From Colimorpha_A sp045540115 (GTDB lineage Bacteria > Bacillota > Clostridia > Oscillospirales > CAG-272), in assembly GCA_045540115.1 (NCBI GenBank), contig JAZQGR010000041.1, positions 1-64,000 on the forward strand: 64,000 nucleotides of DNA, given 5' to 3'. Position numbers and translations under genes: made by a program. Under the pieces are notes generated by a model that had not been told where the DNA came from, ran no database searches, and was given only the letters and a program-made list of their open reading frames with translations. Below are positions 24,810 through 34,465 of the stretch, one piece after another (the stretch's first letter is position 1; every line of letters begins with the position of its first letter).

Positions 24810-25280
24810 ATGGGTCTTTTTGACAAGGCAAAGAATTTATTCAAGGGTGATACTTACGACAACGATGACGAGTTCGTTGATTACGGCGGCGAGGACGACG
24901 GCTTCGGCGAGGACGCGTACGAGCCCGAATACACGCAGACAGCACAGAGCGCTCCCGCTCCCAAGGCAAACCGCGGAATGGGACTTAACTCCGGCGCACT
25001 TGAGATGAAGGTAGTCAAGCCCGACAAGTATGACAGCCAGACCGCTCAGAAGATCGCCGACCATCTTCTCAGCAACCGCACAGTAGTACTTAACCTCGAA
25101 TCCACCAATAAGGAGTCTGCAAGACGCCTTATCGACTTCCTCTCCGGTGTTGCTTATTCCATCGGCGGCTACATTCAGAGAGTTGCGGTCAATACCTTTA
25201 TCATCGTTCCCGAGAACGTTGATATCTCCGGTGAGCAGCTTCAGGAAGCCCGCAAGACCGACGATAACGACATTTATTAA
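24810..25280 (+). CDS. sepF: Cell division protein SepF
   Basis: 156 residues. The N-terminal amphipathic helix MGLFDKAKNLFKG binds the membrane, followed by an acidic linker rich in Asp/Glu/Gly and the conserved SepF core from about residue 65 (KVVKPDKYDSQTAQKIADHL, VVLNLE, RRLIDFLSGVAYSIGG). SepF tethers FtsZ to the membrane and shapes the septum in Firmicutes. RBS GGAGG upstream. Confidence 0.95.
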   Translation: MGLFDKAKNLFKGDTYDNDDEFVDYGGEDDGFGEDAYEPEYTQTAQSAPAPKANRGMGLNSGALEMKVVKPDKYDSQTAQKIADHLLSNRTVVLNLESTNKESARRLIDFLSGVAYSIGGYIQRVAVNTFIIVPENVDISGEQLQEARKTDDNDIY

Positions 25281-25289
25281 TAAAACGCT

Positions 25290-25340
25290 CAAGCCGGGTT
25301 GTCCTATACGGGCAATCCGGTGTTGGTGCTTTTTTTACCA
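25290..25340 (+). terminator. Possible attenuating hairpin between sepF and ylmG
   Basis: CCGGGTTGTCC/GGGCAATCCGG forms an 11-pair stem including GU pairs, with a T8 run about nine bases beyond it. The gap before the T run makes it an imperfect terminator, so it may only attenuate expression of the genes below. The rest of 25341-25509 shows nothing I recognise. Confidence 0.4.
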
Positions 25341-25509
25341 TACTGCAATGACGGCTTGACAGGTCTGATCGGGCTTTTTCTACGTACCTATCAGTACGCT
25401 TTTACCCGCATTCTTCATGCTGAAACGGACTGCTCGGAGCTTTCCCTGCCGTACCGTTTGTTTTGCTTTGTATGGGCATTTCCTATAAACGTGAGAGGAC
25501 GGTCTTATC

Positions 25510-25791
25510 TTGCCATACGTTGTTTTAATAATAGCGAAAGCGATCGATCTATGCTGCAATATTCTTGCGGTTGCACTCCTTATCCGAATGCTGTTTCCCA
25601 TGATCGATCCGAAGGGCGAGGGGCTGATTTCAGGCTTCGCAGCATTCATTACCGAGCCGTTGATAATTTTAAGCGAAAAGATCCTTGTTCTTCTGAAGAT
25701 CGATAACAGCGGTCCGCTTGACATTTCCGTCACCGTCGCCTACGTTTTGATAATTTTGCTAAACTTACTTCTCATTCCTATTCTGGGGTGA
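25510..25791 (+). CDS. YggT/YlmG family membrane protein
   Basis: 93 residues, two hydrophobic segments (about 3-27 and 72-92) with the conserved RMLFPMIDP and FITEPLI core. YlmG proteins are division- and envelope-associated in Gram-positives, exact role unknown. A TTG start is assumed, with GAGAGGA about ten bases upstream. The position between sepF and divIVA is diagnostic. Confidence 0.85.
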   Translation: MPYVVLIIAKAIDLCCNILAVALLIRMLFPMIDPKGEGLISGFAAFITEPLIILSEKILVLLKIDNSGPLDISVTVAYVLIILLNLLLIPILG

Positions 25792-25836
25792 GTAATTTAA
25801 TGCCTTTCCGCAGGGGCATTAGCTGCGGAAGAAAGG

Positions 25837-26754
25837 ATGCCGTTTTCGGCGCAAATACCGATGCTTGCACCACACGAACTCAAAAACACCGAATTTTCCA
25901 AGTCGCTCCGCGGTTACAGCACCGTAGAGGTCGACGAGCATATAGAATTTATAATTGAAAAGTATACCGAGCTTTACCGTCTTAATGACGAGCTCGAAAA
26001 GAAGCTTCGCATCGTTGAAGCACAGCTTGATGCTCTCAAGGCTGAGGAGGAGTCAATCAAATCGACTCTCGTCAATGCCCAGAAGGCGAGCACTCAGATA
26101 ATTAACGAAGCTAATGAGCGTGCAGATGTTATCATGCGTTCGGCAAAGAACAGCTGCGACCGTATGATAGCGGAGCTTCAGGCAAACGTTGTAAAGGAAA
26201 ACGAGCGTCTGCGCGATGCGCAGAGAGAGACCGCTTCCTTCAAGGCGGCGCTCTTTGAGGCTTATCGCGATCACATTGCGGGAATCGAGAAGATCGTTCC
26301 CGAGATCAGAATTGAAAATAATGACGATGCTATCGCCGAAAAGCTCTCCGGCGAGGTAATGGAGAGAATACGAAAGGATCTTACCGGCCGAAGCGAGCTT
26401 CTTTCCGGCTCCGAGGATCCCTTCACCCCCGTAAACGAGGACGGCGATACGGTTTCGGGCGGCTCGGGAAGTGCTGAGGCTCCGATCCCGGACAGCATCG
26501 ATGACAATCTTCAGAAGCCCGATGAAAAGGTTTTCTCCGATGCGCGTGACAGCGAGCAGGACTTTCTATCCGAAAGAACCATCATTCTCGAAAAGGGAGA
26601 AAGCATTCTCGACTCGATTCGCAAAATAAGCAGTGAAGCGGCGAGCGACGACGAGGATTTTCTTTCAATGCTCGACTCGGTTTCAAAGGAAAACGATAAA
26701 AGCAATTCGTCAAGCACAGATGAGTTTGACGTAGTATACGACGGTAAAAAATAA
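25837..26754 (+). CDS. divIVA: DivIVA domain protein
   Basis: 305 residues. The N-terminal DivIVA domain has MLAPHELKNTEFSKSLRGYSTVEVDEHIE, where the membrane-binding residues sit, followed by coiled coil to about residue 160. A long acidic, Ser/Asp-rich tail (about 190-300) is longer than in Bacillus DivIVA (164 residues). It marks curved membrane at septa and poles. The start at 25837 has GGAAG close by; an alternative is the ATG at 25861. Confidence 0.88.
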   Translation: MPFSAQIPMLAPHELKNTEFSKSLRGYSTVEVDEHIEFIIEKYTELYRLNDELEKKLRIVEAQLDALKAEEESIKSTLVNAQKASTQIINEANERADVIMRSAKNSCDRMIAELQANVVKENERLRDAQRETASFKAALFEAYRDHIAGIEKIVPEIRIENNDDAIAEKLSGEVMERIRKDLTGRSELLSGSEDPFTPVNEDGDTVSGGSGSAEAPIPDSIDDNLQKPDEKVFSDARDSEQDFLSERTIILEKGESILDSIRKISSEAASDDEDFLSMLDSVSKENDKSNSSSTDEFDVVYDGKK

Positions 26755-26780
26755 ACGTTCTTAAGACAGAGGTTATAATT

Positions 26781-29537
26781 ATGGCACAGGATTACACAAA
26801 GACACTTAATCTGCCGCAGACGGAATTCCCCATGCGTGCTTCCCTCCCCCAGCGCGAGCCCGGATTCTACGAAAAGTGGACGGCTATGGATCTCTACGGC
26901 GAGATCAAAAAGAGAAACAAGGATAAGACTCCCTTCATCGTTCACGACGGACCTCCCTTCTCTAACGGTTATATACACATGGGACACGCGCTCAACAAGG
27001 TCCTCAAGGACTTTATCGTAAAGAGCCACGCGATGATGGGTTACTATACCCCTTACGTTCCCGGATGGGATAACCACGGTCTTCCGATTGAGAGAGCTAT
27101 CGAGCTTTCCAAGAAAAAGCTCAATAAGGAAATGTCAGTTCCCGAGTTCAGAAAGGCTTGCGAGGAGTTTGCTGAGGACTTCATTCAGAAGCAGATGGCA
27201 GGCTTCAAGCGTCTTGGCGTTATCGGCGACTGGGACCGCCCTTACCGCACTATGGATAAGCACTTCGAGGCACAGGAAGTCAAGATCTTCGGAAATATGT
27301 TCGATAAGGGATACATCTACAAGGGTCTTAAGCCCGTTACATGGTGCCCCTTCTGTACTACTGCCGTAGCTGAGGCTGATATAGAGTATAAAGATGATCC
27401 CTGTACCTCGGTTTACGTTAAATTCAAGATCAAGGACGACTGCGGCAAGCTCGCAGGCTACGACCTTGACAACACCTATTTCGTAATCTGGACGACTACC
27501 ATCTGGACGCTTCCCGGAAATATGGCTATCTGTCTGCATCCCCGTGAGAGCTATGCTCTTATCAAGGCGGATAACGGCGAAAACTACATTATGGCAGAAG
27601 CGCTTGCAGAGAAGACCATGAAGATGGGCGGCTTCGAGAATTACGAGATCCTCGCGACCTTCCCCGGCGCTTTCTTCGAAAACATGTATGCAACCCATCC
27701 CTTCCTTGACAAGACCTCGCGTCTCGTTTATGCGGAGTACGTTACCATGGACAGCGGTACAGGCTGCGTTCACACCGCTCCCGGCTTCGGTGCCGACGAC
27801 TACAATACCTGTATGAGATACGGCATCGACCTCGTCGTTCCCGTTGACGATCACGGCAGACATACAGATTACGCAGGCAAGTACGCGGGTCTTAAGACCG
27901 AGGAATCGAATCCTATAATTCTTGAAGATATGCGTGAGTCGGGTGCGCTCTTTGCGTCCGAGCAGATCATTCACTCCTATCCTCATCACGACCGCTGCAA
28001 GAAGCCCGTTATCTTCCGTGCAACTCCTCAGTGGTTCTGCTCCGTTGAGTCCTTCAAGGATCAGGCAGTAAAAGCTATTGAAAACGTTCAGTGGTTCCCT
28101 GCTTGGGGCGAGGACAGAATGACAAGCATGATCCGCGAGCGCGCAGACTGGTGTATCTCCCGTCAGCGCCGTTGGGGTATGCCCATTCCCGTATTCTACT
28201 GTAACGACTGCGGCAAGCCCGTTTCAAATCCCGATTCAATTGCTAAGATCAGTGCTCTCTTCGACGAGCACGGCTCCAACGTATGGTTTGAAAAGACCGC
28301 TATAGAGCTCATCCCCGACGGATTTACCTGTCCTCACTGCGGCGGCAAAGAATTTGAAAAGGAGACTGACACTCTTGACTGCTGGTTCGACTCGGGCTCT
28401 ACCCACTATGCTTCCCTCATGCATGATACTCCCGAGCTTTGGCCCGCTGACGTATATCTTGAGGGCGCTGACCAGTACCGCGGTTGGTTCCAGGCGTCGC
28501 TTCTTACCAGCGTAGGCGCGCTTGACAAAGGCGCTCCATTCAAGCAGGTACTTACTCACGGTTGGGTAGTTGACGGTCAGGGACGCGCAATGCATAAGAG
28601 CCTCGGTAACGGCGTTGATCCTGCCGACCTTATCAAGGACTTCGGCGCGGATATAGTTCGTCTTTGGGCGGCTTCCTCCGATTATCACGCTGACGTTCGT
28701 TGCTCGAAAGAGATATTCTCTCAGCTTTCCGAGTCGTACCGTAAGATCAGAAACACCGTTCGTATCCTTATGGCGAACGTAAGCGATTTCGATCCCGATA
28801 ACGATATGGTAGCTGTAAGCGAGCTTTACGATATCGACAAATGGGCACTTTCTCGTCTTAATAAGCTCGTTAAGAACGTGCTCGATTCTTACAACACCTA
28901 CGCATTCCACGTAGCATATCACGAGATAAACAACTTCTGCTCCGTTGAGCTTTCCAAGCTTTACGTTGACATCACAAAGGACCGCGTTTATACCGATGCG
29001 TCCGACGGCAAGGGACGCCGTGCAGCTCAGAGCACGATGTACATCATTCTCTCGGCTCTTACACGTCTGCTCGCTCCTATCATCACCTACACCGCTGACG
29101 AAGCATGGCAGATGATGCCTCACGCGTCGACTGACGACGTCAGAAACGTGCTTCTTAACGATATGCCCGTTTACAACGAAGAATACTGCTTCGACGAGAT
29201 CGAAAACCGCTACAACGCTCTCTTTGAGCTTCGTGACGACGTTATGAAGTATCTTGAAGAGGCAAGAGCCGCTAAGACTATTGGTAAATCGCTTGACGCC
29301 AAGGTTGAGATCACCGTTTCCGACAAGGAAAAGTACGCGCTTCTTTCCTCCTTCGGAGAGGAGCTTGAGACCGTATTCATCGTATCAAGCGTTACCGTAA
29401 ACGAGGGCGAGGACGAGATCAACGTTTCGCCTGCTGACGGCTGCAAGTGCGTTCGTTGCTGGAAGTTCTCTGAAAGCGGCAAGGACACCGAGGGTGGATT
29501 CCTCTGCCTCCGTTGCTCCGATATTCTCGGTATTTAA
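26781..29537 (+). CDS. ileS: Isoleucyl-tRNA synthetase
   Basis: 918 residues, full length. HMGH (66-69) is the HIGH motif and a KSLGN-type KMSKS loop is near residue 610. The editing domain contains WTTTIWTLPGNMAI, and the C-terminal zinc domain CKCVRCW...CLRC is intact. It charges tRNA-Ile and edits valine. It lies directly after divIVA, as in many Firmicutes, without its own T-box leader, so regulation must come from the upstream promoter. Confidence 0.98.
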   Translation: MAQDYTKTLNLPQTEFPMRASLPQREPGFYEKWTAMDLYGEIKKRNKDKTPFIVHDGPPFSNGYIHMGHALNKVLKDFIVKSHAMMGYYTPYVPGWDNHGLPIERAIELSKKKLNKEMSVPEFRKACEEFAEDFIQKQMAGFKRLGVIGDWDRPYRTMDKHFEAQEVKIFGNMFDKGYIYKGLKPVTWCPFCTTAVAEADIEYKDDPCTSVYVKFKIKDDCGKLAGYDLDNTYFVIWTTTIWTLPGNMAICLHPRESYALIKADNGENYIMAEALAEKTMKMGGFENYEILATFPGAFFENMYATHPFLDKTSRLVYAEYVTMDSGTGCVHTAPGFGADDYNTCMRYGIDLVVPVDDHGRHTDYAGKYAGLKTEESNPIILEDMRESGALFASEQIIHSYPHHDRCKKPVIFRATPQWFCSVESFKDQAVKAIENVQWFPAWGEDRMTSMIRERADWCISRQRRWGMPIPVFYCNDCGKPVSNPDSIAKISALFDEHGSNVWFEKTAIELIPDGFTCPHCGGKEFEKETDTLDCWFDSGSTHYASLMHDTPELWPADVYLEGADQYRGWFQASLLTSVGALDKGAPFKQVLTHGWVVDGQGRAMHKSLGNGVDPADLIKDFGADIVRLWAASSDYHADVRCSKEIFSQLSESYRKIRNTVRILMANVSDFDPDNDMVAVSELYDIDKWALSRLNKLVKNVLDSYNTYAFHVAYHEINNFCSVELSKLYVDITKDRVYTDASDGKGRRAAQSTMYIILSALTRLLAPIITYTADEAWQMMPHASTDDVRNVLLNDMPVYNEEYCFDEIENRYNALFELRDDVMKYLEEARAAKTIGKSLDAKVEITVSDKEKYALLSSFGEELETVFIVSSVTVNEGEDEINVSPADGCKCVRCWKFSESGKDTEGGFLCLRCSDILGI

Positions 29538-29543
29538 TTTACG

Positions 29544-30050
29544 ATGCTGATAGTATCTTTCGTCATAATTGCCTTATCTGTCATTCTCGATCAGGTAACA
29601 AAGATTATAGCGCTTAACGACCTCGAGCCGATCGTATCCCATCCGTTCATACCCGGGCTTATCGAGTTTCGTTTTACGACGAATCCCGGTATCGCCTTCG
29701 GTATGCTTGGCGGTAAGGGGTGGCTGTTCATACCGATATCGAGCATTGCGATAATTCTCGCTATTGTTGCTCTGATATACTTCCGAAAGAAGCTTTCACC
29801 GCTTCTTTCGGTCGCGCTTGCTATGATAACAGGCGGCGGTATCGGCAATCAGATCGACAGAATTTTCCGCGGCGAGGTCATCGATTTTCTGAATTTTCAG
29901 TTCTTCGACTTTCCAATCTTCAACGTTGCCGACTGCTTTGTCACCGTCGGCTGCGTGCTTGCCGTGATCGCAGTATTGTTCTTCGACAGATGGATACTGT
30001 TTGACGACAAGGATAAGAAAAAAGTATCCGGAGAAAAAAATGATAAATAA
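29544..30050 (+). CDS. lspA: Lipoprotein signal peptidase
   Basis: 168 residues, four membrane helices. TTNPGIAFGML, GGGIGNQIDRIFRGEVIDFL and FNVADCFVTVG carry the conserved residues; the catalytic aspartates lie in the last two. It cleaves the signal of prolipoproteins before the lipid-modified Cys, and so acts on the many lipoproteins encoded in this window. Seven bases after ileS; it overlaps the next gene. Confidence 0.95.
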   Translation: MLIVSFVIIALSVILDQVTKIIALNDLEPIVSHPFIPGLIEFRFTTNPGIAFGMLGGKGWLFIPISSIAIILAIVALIYFRKKLSPLLSVALAMITGGGIGNQIDRIFRGEVIDFLNFQFFDFPIFNVADCFVTVGCVLAVIAVLFFDRWILFDDKDKKKVSGEKNDK

Positions 30051-30963
30051 CGAAAGCGTCGGCGTTCGTCTTGACGTTTATGTGGCGGAACGCGAGAAAA
30101 TTACGCGTTCCGCCTCTGCAAAATTGATAGATAGCGGAGCCGTTACGGTAAACGGCGGGGCGGTCAGCAAAAACTACCGTCTGCACGAGGGTGACACAGT
30201 CGATACCGTAATTCCCGAGCCGACTCCCGATAAGGTCGAGCCCGAGAATATTCCGCTTGACATAGTTTACGAGGACTCCGATCTGCTTGTTGTCAACAAG
30301 CCTAAAGGGATGGTCGTTCATCCCGCGGCGGGAAACGAAAGCAGCACTCTTGTAAACGCTCTGCTCTACCATTGCGGCGACTCTCTTTCGGGAATCAACG
30401 GCGTTATCCGCCCGGGGATCGTCCACCGAATCGACAAGGACACGTCAGGGCTTCTCGTCGTTGCCAAAAACGATGCCGCCCACGTTTCTCTCTCGGAGCA
30501 GATATCAAAGCACACCTTCGACCGTTTTTACCGTGCAATATCGCTCGGGCACTTGAAAGAGGAAAGCGGTCGCATTGATAAGCCGATCGGACGCCACCCT
30601 ATCGACCGCAAGAAAATGGCGATCGTCAAGGACGGGCGCGATGCGGCAACCAATTTTAGAGTCATCTCGCCCCTTGACGGCGCAGACTATATCGAGCTCA
30701 AGCTCGAAACGGGAAGAACTCATCAGATAAGAGTTCACCTTTCCTCTCTCGGTCATCCTCTTATGGGCGATACCGTTTACGGGGGAGGCAAAACGAGATT
30801 TGAAGTTCAGCATCCTTCTCTTATCTCGGGACAATGCCTGCACGCGAAGACCATCTCGTTCGTTCACCCGAAAAGCGGCGAATATATGTCGTTTGACAGT
30901 CCCCTTCCCGACTATTTCAAGAAGCTTCTGACACTTCTCGGAGGAAGTGAAAACAATGGGTAA
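30040..30963 (+). CDS. RluA/RluD-family pseudouridine synthase
   Basis: 307 residues from ATG 30040 (GGAG 7 bases upstream), overlapping lspA by 11 bases. An N-terminal S4 RNA-binding domain (about 8-75) precedes the synthase domain, with catalytic Asp in HRIDKDTSGLLVVAKN near residue 131 and ETGRTHQIRVHLSSLGHP. It isomerises uridines in 23S rRNA. Which site cannot be told from sequence, but order after lspA matches ylyB/rluD. Confidence 0.93.
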   Translation: MINNESVGVRLDVYVAEREKITRSASAKLIDSGAVTVNGGAVSKNYRLHEGDTVDTVIPEPTPDKVEPENIPLDIVYEDSDLLVVNKPKGMVVHPAAGNESSTLVNALLYHCGDSLSGINGVIRPGIVHRIDKDTSGLLVVAKNDAAHVSLSEQISKHTFDRFYRAISLGHLKEESGRIDKPIGRHPIDRKKMAIVKDGRDAATNFRVISPLDGADYIELKLETGRTHQIRVHLSSLGHPLMGDTVYGGGKTRFEVQHPSLISGQCLHAKTISFVHPKSGEYMSFDSPLPDYFKKLLTLLGGSENNG

Positions 30964-31723
30964 ATTCAATAATATTCTTATTTTGAGCGATTTTGACGGC
31001 ACCTTTACAGGTCTTAACGTGAGTATGGTCGACAGAAATCTTGAAGCTGTTGAATACTTCAAGAATAACGGCGGACTGTTTACGCTCTCATCGGGGCGAC
31101 TTCCTTGTATGCTCGAGGTCGTTTTCCCGAATTTCCGCGAGGTAGTTAATTATCCGCTCATCCTTGCAAACGGCGCGATCCTTTATGATCCCAAAACCGA
31201 TACCGTGCTTTCCGAGCTGTTCTATGACGGTGTTCAGGCAAGGATCGATCTAAATGACGTTATAAGTCGGTTTGACGTTGTAAAATTCGCTTGCTACACA
31301 GACGACGCGCAGCTTCAGACGGATGTAACGCCCGATGACGTAGTAGGCGATAAATGGCGCAAGGCGAATCTTCGCTTCTCGTCGGATGAGGAAGCAATTC
31401 GCGCACGCGACTACGTTAACGAAAAATACGGTGACAGATACACCTGCTTCCGTTCGGGTCCGTCGTTTAACGAGGTCGTCAGCCTTGATTCGGGCAAGGG
31501 AAAAAGAATCGCGGCACTCAGATCCTTTTCGGACAATCCGCTGAAGGTATTCTGTATAGGTAATTATGAAAACGACATGGAAATGCTCGAAATGGGTGAC
31601 GTCGCTTTTTGTCCCGATAATGCAATTGACGAAGTAAAAAGCATCTGCAAGCACGTTGTTTGTCATCACAAAGACGGCGCAATCGCGGATATGATAAATA
31701 TAATTGAGAAACAATACATTTGA
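30956..31723 (+). CDS. HAD-superfamily (Cof-type) phosphatase
   Basis: 255 residues from ATG 30956, with GGAGG 10 bases upstream. HAD motif I is DFDGT (Asp12, Asp14), followed by the TLSSGR motif II and the distal GNYENDMEMLEMGDVAFCPDNA. The C2-type cap lies between. Such enzymes dephosphorylate sugar phosphates, flavin or PLP. The substrate is not inferable. It overlaps the pseudouridine synthase gene by 8 bases and metG follows 35 bases later. Confidence 0.85.
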   Translation: MGKFNNILILSDFDGTFTGLNVSMVDRNLEAVEYFKNNGGLFTLSSGRLPCMLEVVFPNFREVVNYPLILANGAILYDPKTDTVLSELFYDGVQARIDLNDVISRFDVVKFACYTDDAQLQTDVTPDDVVGDKWRKANLRFSSDEEAIRARDYVNEKYGDRYTCFRSGPSFNEVVSLDSGKGKRIAALRSFSDNPLKVFCIGNYENDMEMLEMGDVAFCPDNAIDEVKSICKHVVCHHKDGAIADMINIIEKQYI

Positions 31724-31758
31724 CTAAACAGCCGCTCATTTGCGGCAAGGAGGACAAA

Positions 31759-33672
31759 ATGAAGGAAAAATTTTACATTACAACAGCGATAGCTTACAGT
31801 TCGCGCAAGCCTCATATAGGCAATACGTTCGAGGTCATTATGACCGATGCTATCGCACGCTACAAAAGAAAGCAGGGCTACGACGTATTCTTCTTAACCG
31901 GTACCGACGAGCACGGTCAGAAGATCGAAAACTGCGCAAAAGAAGCAGGCATCACGCCGAAGGAATACGTTGACGGCGTAGCAGGACAGATAAAGGATAT
32001 CTGGGATCTTATGGGCGCGTCCTACGACCATTTCATCCGCACGACTGACGATTATCACGAGGCGGCAGTTTCCGCAATCTTCAAGAAGCTCTACGATAAG
32101 GGCGACATATATAAGAGCGAATACGAGGGCTGGTACTGTGAGCCCTGTGAAGCGTTCCTTACCGATAGCCAGATAGTCGACGGCAAATGCCCCGATTGCG
32201 GACGCGAAGTCAAGCGAATGAAGGAAGAATCTTATTTCTTCCGTATGAGCGCTTATCAGGATCGCCTGATGAAGCACATTGAAGAGCATCCCGAGTTTAT
32301 TGAGCCCGAGGCAAGAAAGAAGGAAATGGTAAACAACTTCTTAAAGCCCGGTCTTCAGGATCTTTGCGTTTCGCGCAGCTCATTCAAGTGGGGCGTGCCG
32401 GTATCGTTTGACGACAAGCACGTTATATACGTCTGGATCGACGCGCTTTCTAACTATATCACGGCTCTCGGATACAATCCCGAACTTCCCGAAACGGATG
32501 CCTTTAAGAAGAATTGGCCTGCCGACGTTCATATTATCGGTAAGGACATTATGCGTTTCCACACGATCTACTGGCCTATCATTCTTATGGCGCTTGACCT
32601 TCCCCTTCCGAAAAAGGTGTTCGGTCATCCCTGGCTCAACGTCGGCGCGGACAAGATGAGTAAGTCGAAGGGCAACAGCATTTATGCTGACGACCTTGCA
32701 AATGTTATCGGTGTTGATGCGGTAAGAGAATACGTTCTTGCCGAGATGCCTTACCTCAACGACGGAAGCATCACCTTCGACAATATCATAACCCGCTACA
32801 ATACCGACCTTGCAAACAACCTCGGAAACCTTGTCAACCGCACTCTTGCGATGACTGCAAAATATTTTGACGGCATCGTTCCCTCCCCTGCTTTGGAGAA
32901 CGAGGTCGATGCAGATCTAAAGTCTTCTGTAAAGAAAGCGTACGACGATATGGTCGCACAGATGGACAGCTATCATATCGCCGATGCTGTCGAGACTGTA
33001 TTCAGCGTGTTCCGCCGTGCAAACAAATATATCGACGAGACGACTCCTTGGACTCTCGCAAAGAACGGCGATACCAAGCGTCTCGGCACCGTAATTTACA
33101 ATCTTCTCGAAACTATCCGCGTCGGTGCCGTTATGGTCGAGCCGTTTATGCCCACTACGTCGGTTAGTATTCTTAACCAGCTCGGTACTGCTGTTGATTC
33201 CTATGAGTTCGGCGGTCTTGAAGCCGGAAAGCAAATAGGCGAGGCAAAGGTTCTCTTCTCGCGTCTTGACGAAAAAGAAACTCTTGAAAAACTCGAGGCA
33301 ATGAATCCCCCCAAGGCTCCTGCAGTTCCCGTTCCCGAGGATCAGGAACCTGAGATCGGAATTGACAGCTTTGGTGCAATTGAGCTTCGTACCGCACAGG
33401 TAATTGCCTGCGAGAGAATACCGAAGGCAAAGAAGCTTCTCAAGCTTCAGCTTGACCCCGGCGACGAGCAGAGACAGGTAGCGTCGGGCATTGCAAAGTG
33501 CTACGCTCCAGAGGACCTTATCGGAAAGAAGATAATTGTCGTTGCAAATCTCAAGCCCGCAGTTCTTTGCGGCGTTGAGAGCAACGGAATGATCCTCGCA
33601 TCGGGAGAGGGTGACCAGATCAAGGTAGTATTCCTTGACGATGACACTCCCCTCGGACAGAGAGTAAGATGA
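31759..33672 (+). CDS. metG: Methionyl-tRNA synthetase with C-terminal tRNA-binding domain
   Basis: 637 residues from ATG 31759 (AAGGAGG 5 bases upstream; the longer frame lacks a site). PHIG (19-22) is the HIGH motif and KMSKS is at about 299-303. CEPC...CPDC is a one-knuckle zinc site. The last 110 residues form an EMAP/Trbp111-type tRNA-binding domain (FGAIELRTAQVIACERI, VVANLKPAVLCGVESNGMIL). It charges initiator and elongator tRNA-Met. Confidence 0.97.
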   Translation: MKEKFYITTAIAYSSRKPHIGNTFEVIMTDAIARYKRKQGYDVFFLTGTDEHGQKIENCAKEAGITPKEYVDGVAGQIKDIWDLMGASYDHFIRTTDDYHEAAVSAIFKKLYDKGDIYKSEYEGWYCEPCEAFLTDSQIVDGKCPDCGREVKRMKEESYFFRMSAYQDRLMKHIEEHPEFIEPEARKKEMVNNFLKPGLQDLCVSRSSFKWGVPVSFDDKHVIYVWIDALSNYITALGYNPELPETDAFKKNWPADVHIIGKDIMRFHTIYWPIILMALDLPLPKKVFGHPWLNVGADKMSKSKGNSIYADDLANVIGVDAVREYVLAEMPYLNDGSITFDNIITRYNTDLANNLGNLVNRTLAMTAKYFDGIVPSPALENEVDADLKSSVKKAYDDMVAQMDSYHIADAVETVFSVFRRANKYIDETTPWTLAKNGDTKRLGTVIYNLLETIRVGAVMVEPFMPTTSVSILNQLGTAVDSYEFGGLEAGKQIGEAKVLFSRLDEKETLEKLEAMNPPKAPAVPVPEDQEPEIGIDSFGAIELRTAQVIACERIPKAKKLLKLQLDPGDEQRQVASGIAKCYAPEDLIGKKIIVVANLKPAVLCGVESNGMILASGEGDQIKVVFLDDDTPLGQRVR

Positions 33673-34463
33673 TAATTTTCGATTCCCACGCGCATTATAA
33701 CGACGAAAAATTCGGAACCGAGGCAGAACGCGACGCGAAGATCAGGGAGATAATGGACGGAGGCGTAAGGTATATTATCAACGCCGGAACAAATCCCGAA
33801 TCGTCGCGCGAGAGCTTAAGGATCGCAGAAAAGTTCGACGGCTTTTACGCGTCGGTCGGCATTCATCCGTCGGATCTTTATGATCTTACTGATCCTTACG
33901 CGGCACTGAAAGAAATCGAGACGCTCGCCTCTCATCCGAAGGCAGTCGCTATCGGAGAGATCGGTCTTGATTACTATTGGCACGAGGAAAGACACGATTT
34001 TCAGAAGGAATTTCTTCACTATCAGCTTGAGCTTGCCGAAAAGCTTGACCTTCCCGTTATAATTCACGACCGCGAAGCGCACGGCGACTGTCTTGACGCT
34101 GTGTTCGCTCATCCGAACGTACGCGGAGTGTTTCACAGCTATAGCGGAAGCGCTGAAAGCGCCAAGGAGCTTATAAAGCGCGGATGGTTTATCTCCTTTT
34201 CGGGAGTCGTTACCTTCAAAAACGCTTCGCGTCTTGCCGAAATAGTACCGACGGTTCCGCTTGACCGACTTCTGACCGAAACCGATTGCCCATATCTGAC
34301 GCCTCATCCACATCGCGGTGAGCGTAACGATTCGAGCTATCTTACCTACACAATAGAAAAGCTTGCGTCTCTATACGGTATCACTCCCAAGAAGATCGCA
34401 GCTCTGACTTTAAAAAATGCCGCAACGCTGTTCAGCAAGTGCGGAATAATCACGGAGGGATAA
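33669..34463 (+). CDS. TatD family metal-dependent DNase/hydrolase
   Basis: 264 residues. HAHYND metal site at 7-12, Glu in IGEIGLDYYW, HDREAHGD, FHSYSGS and TETDCPYLTPHPHRGERN. It overlaps metG by 4 bases (ATGA), the usual metG-tatD pairing in Firmicutes. TatD proteins are 3'-5' exonucleases acting on DNA; some cleave D-amino-acyl ends. Confidence 0.92.
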   Translation: MIIFDSHAHYNDEKFGTEAERDAKIREIMDGGVRYIINAGTNPESSRESLRIAEKFDGFYASVGIHPSDLYDLTDPYAALKEIETLASHPKAVAIGEIGLDYYWHEERHDFQKEFLHYQLELAEKLDLPVIIHDREAHGDCLDAVFAHPNVRGVFHSYSGSAESAKELIKRGWFISFSGVVTFKNASRLAEIVPTVPLDRLLTETDCPYLTPHPHRGERNDSSYLTYTIEKLASLYGITPKKIAALTLKNAATLFSKCGIITEG

Positions 34464-34465
34464 TT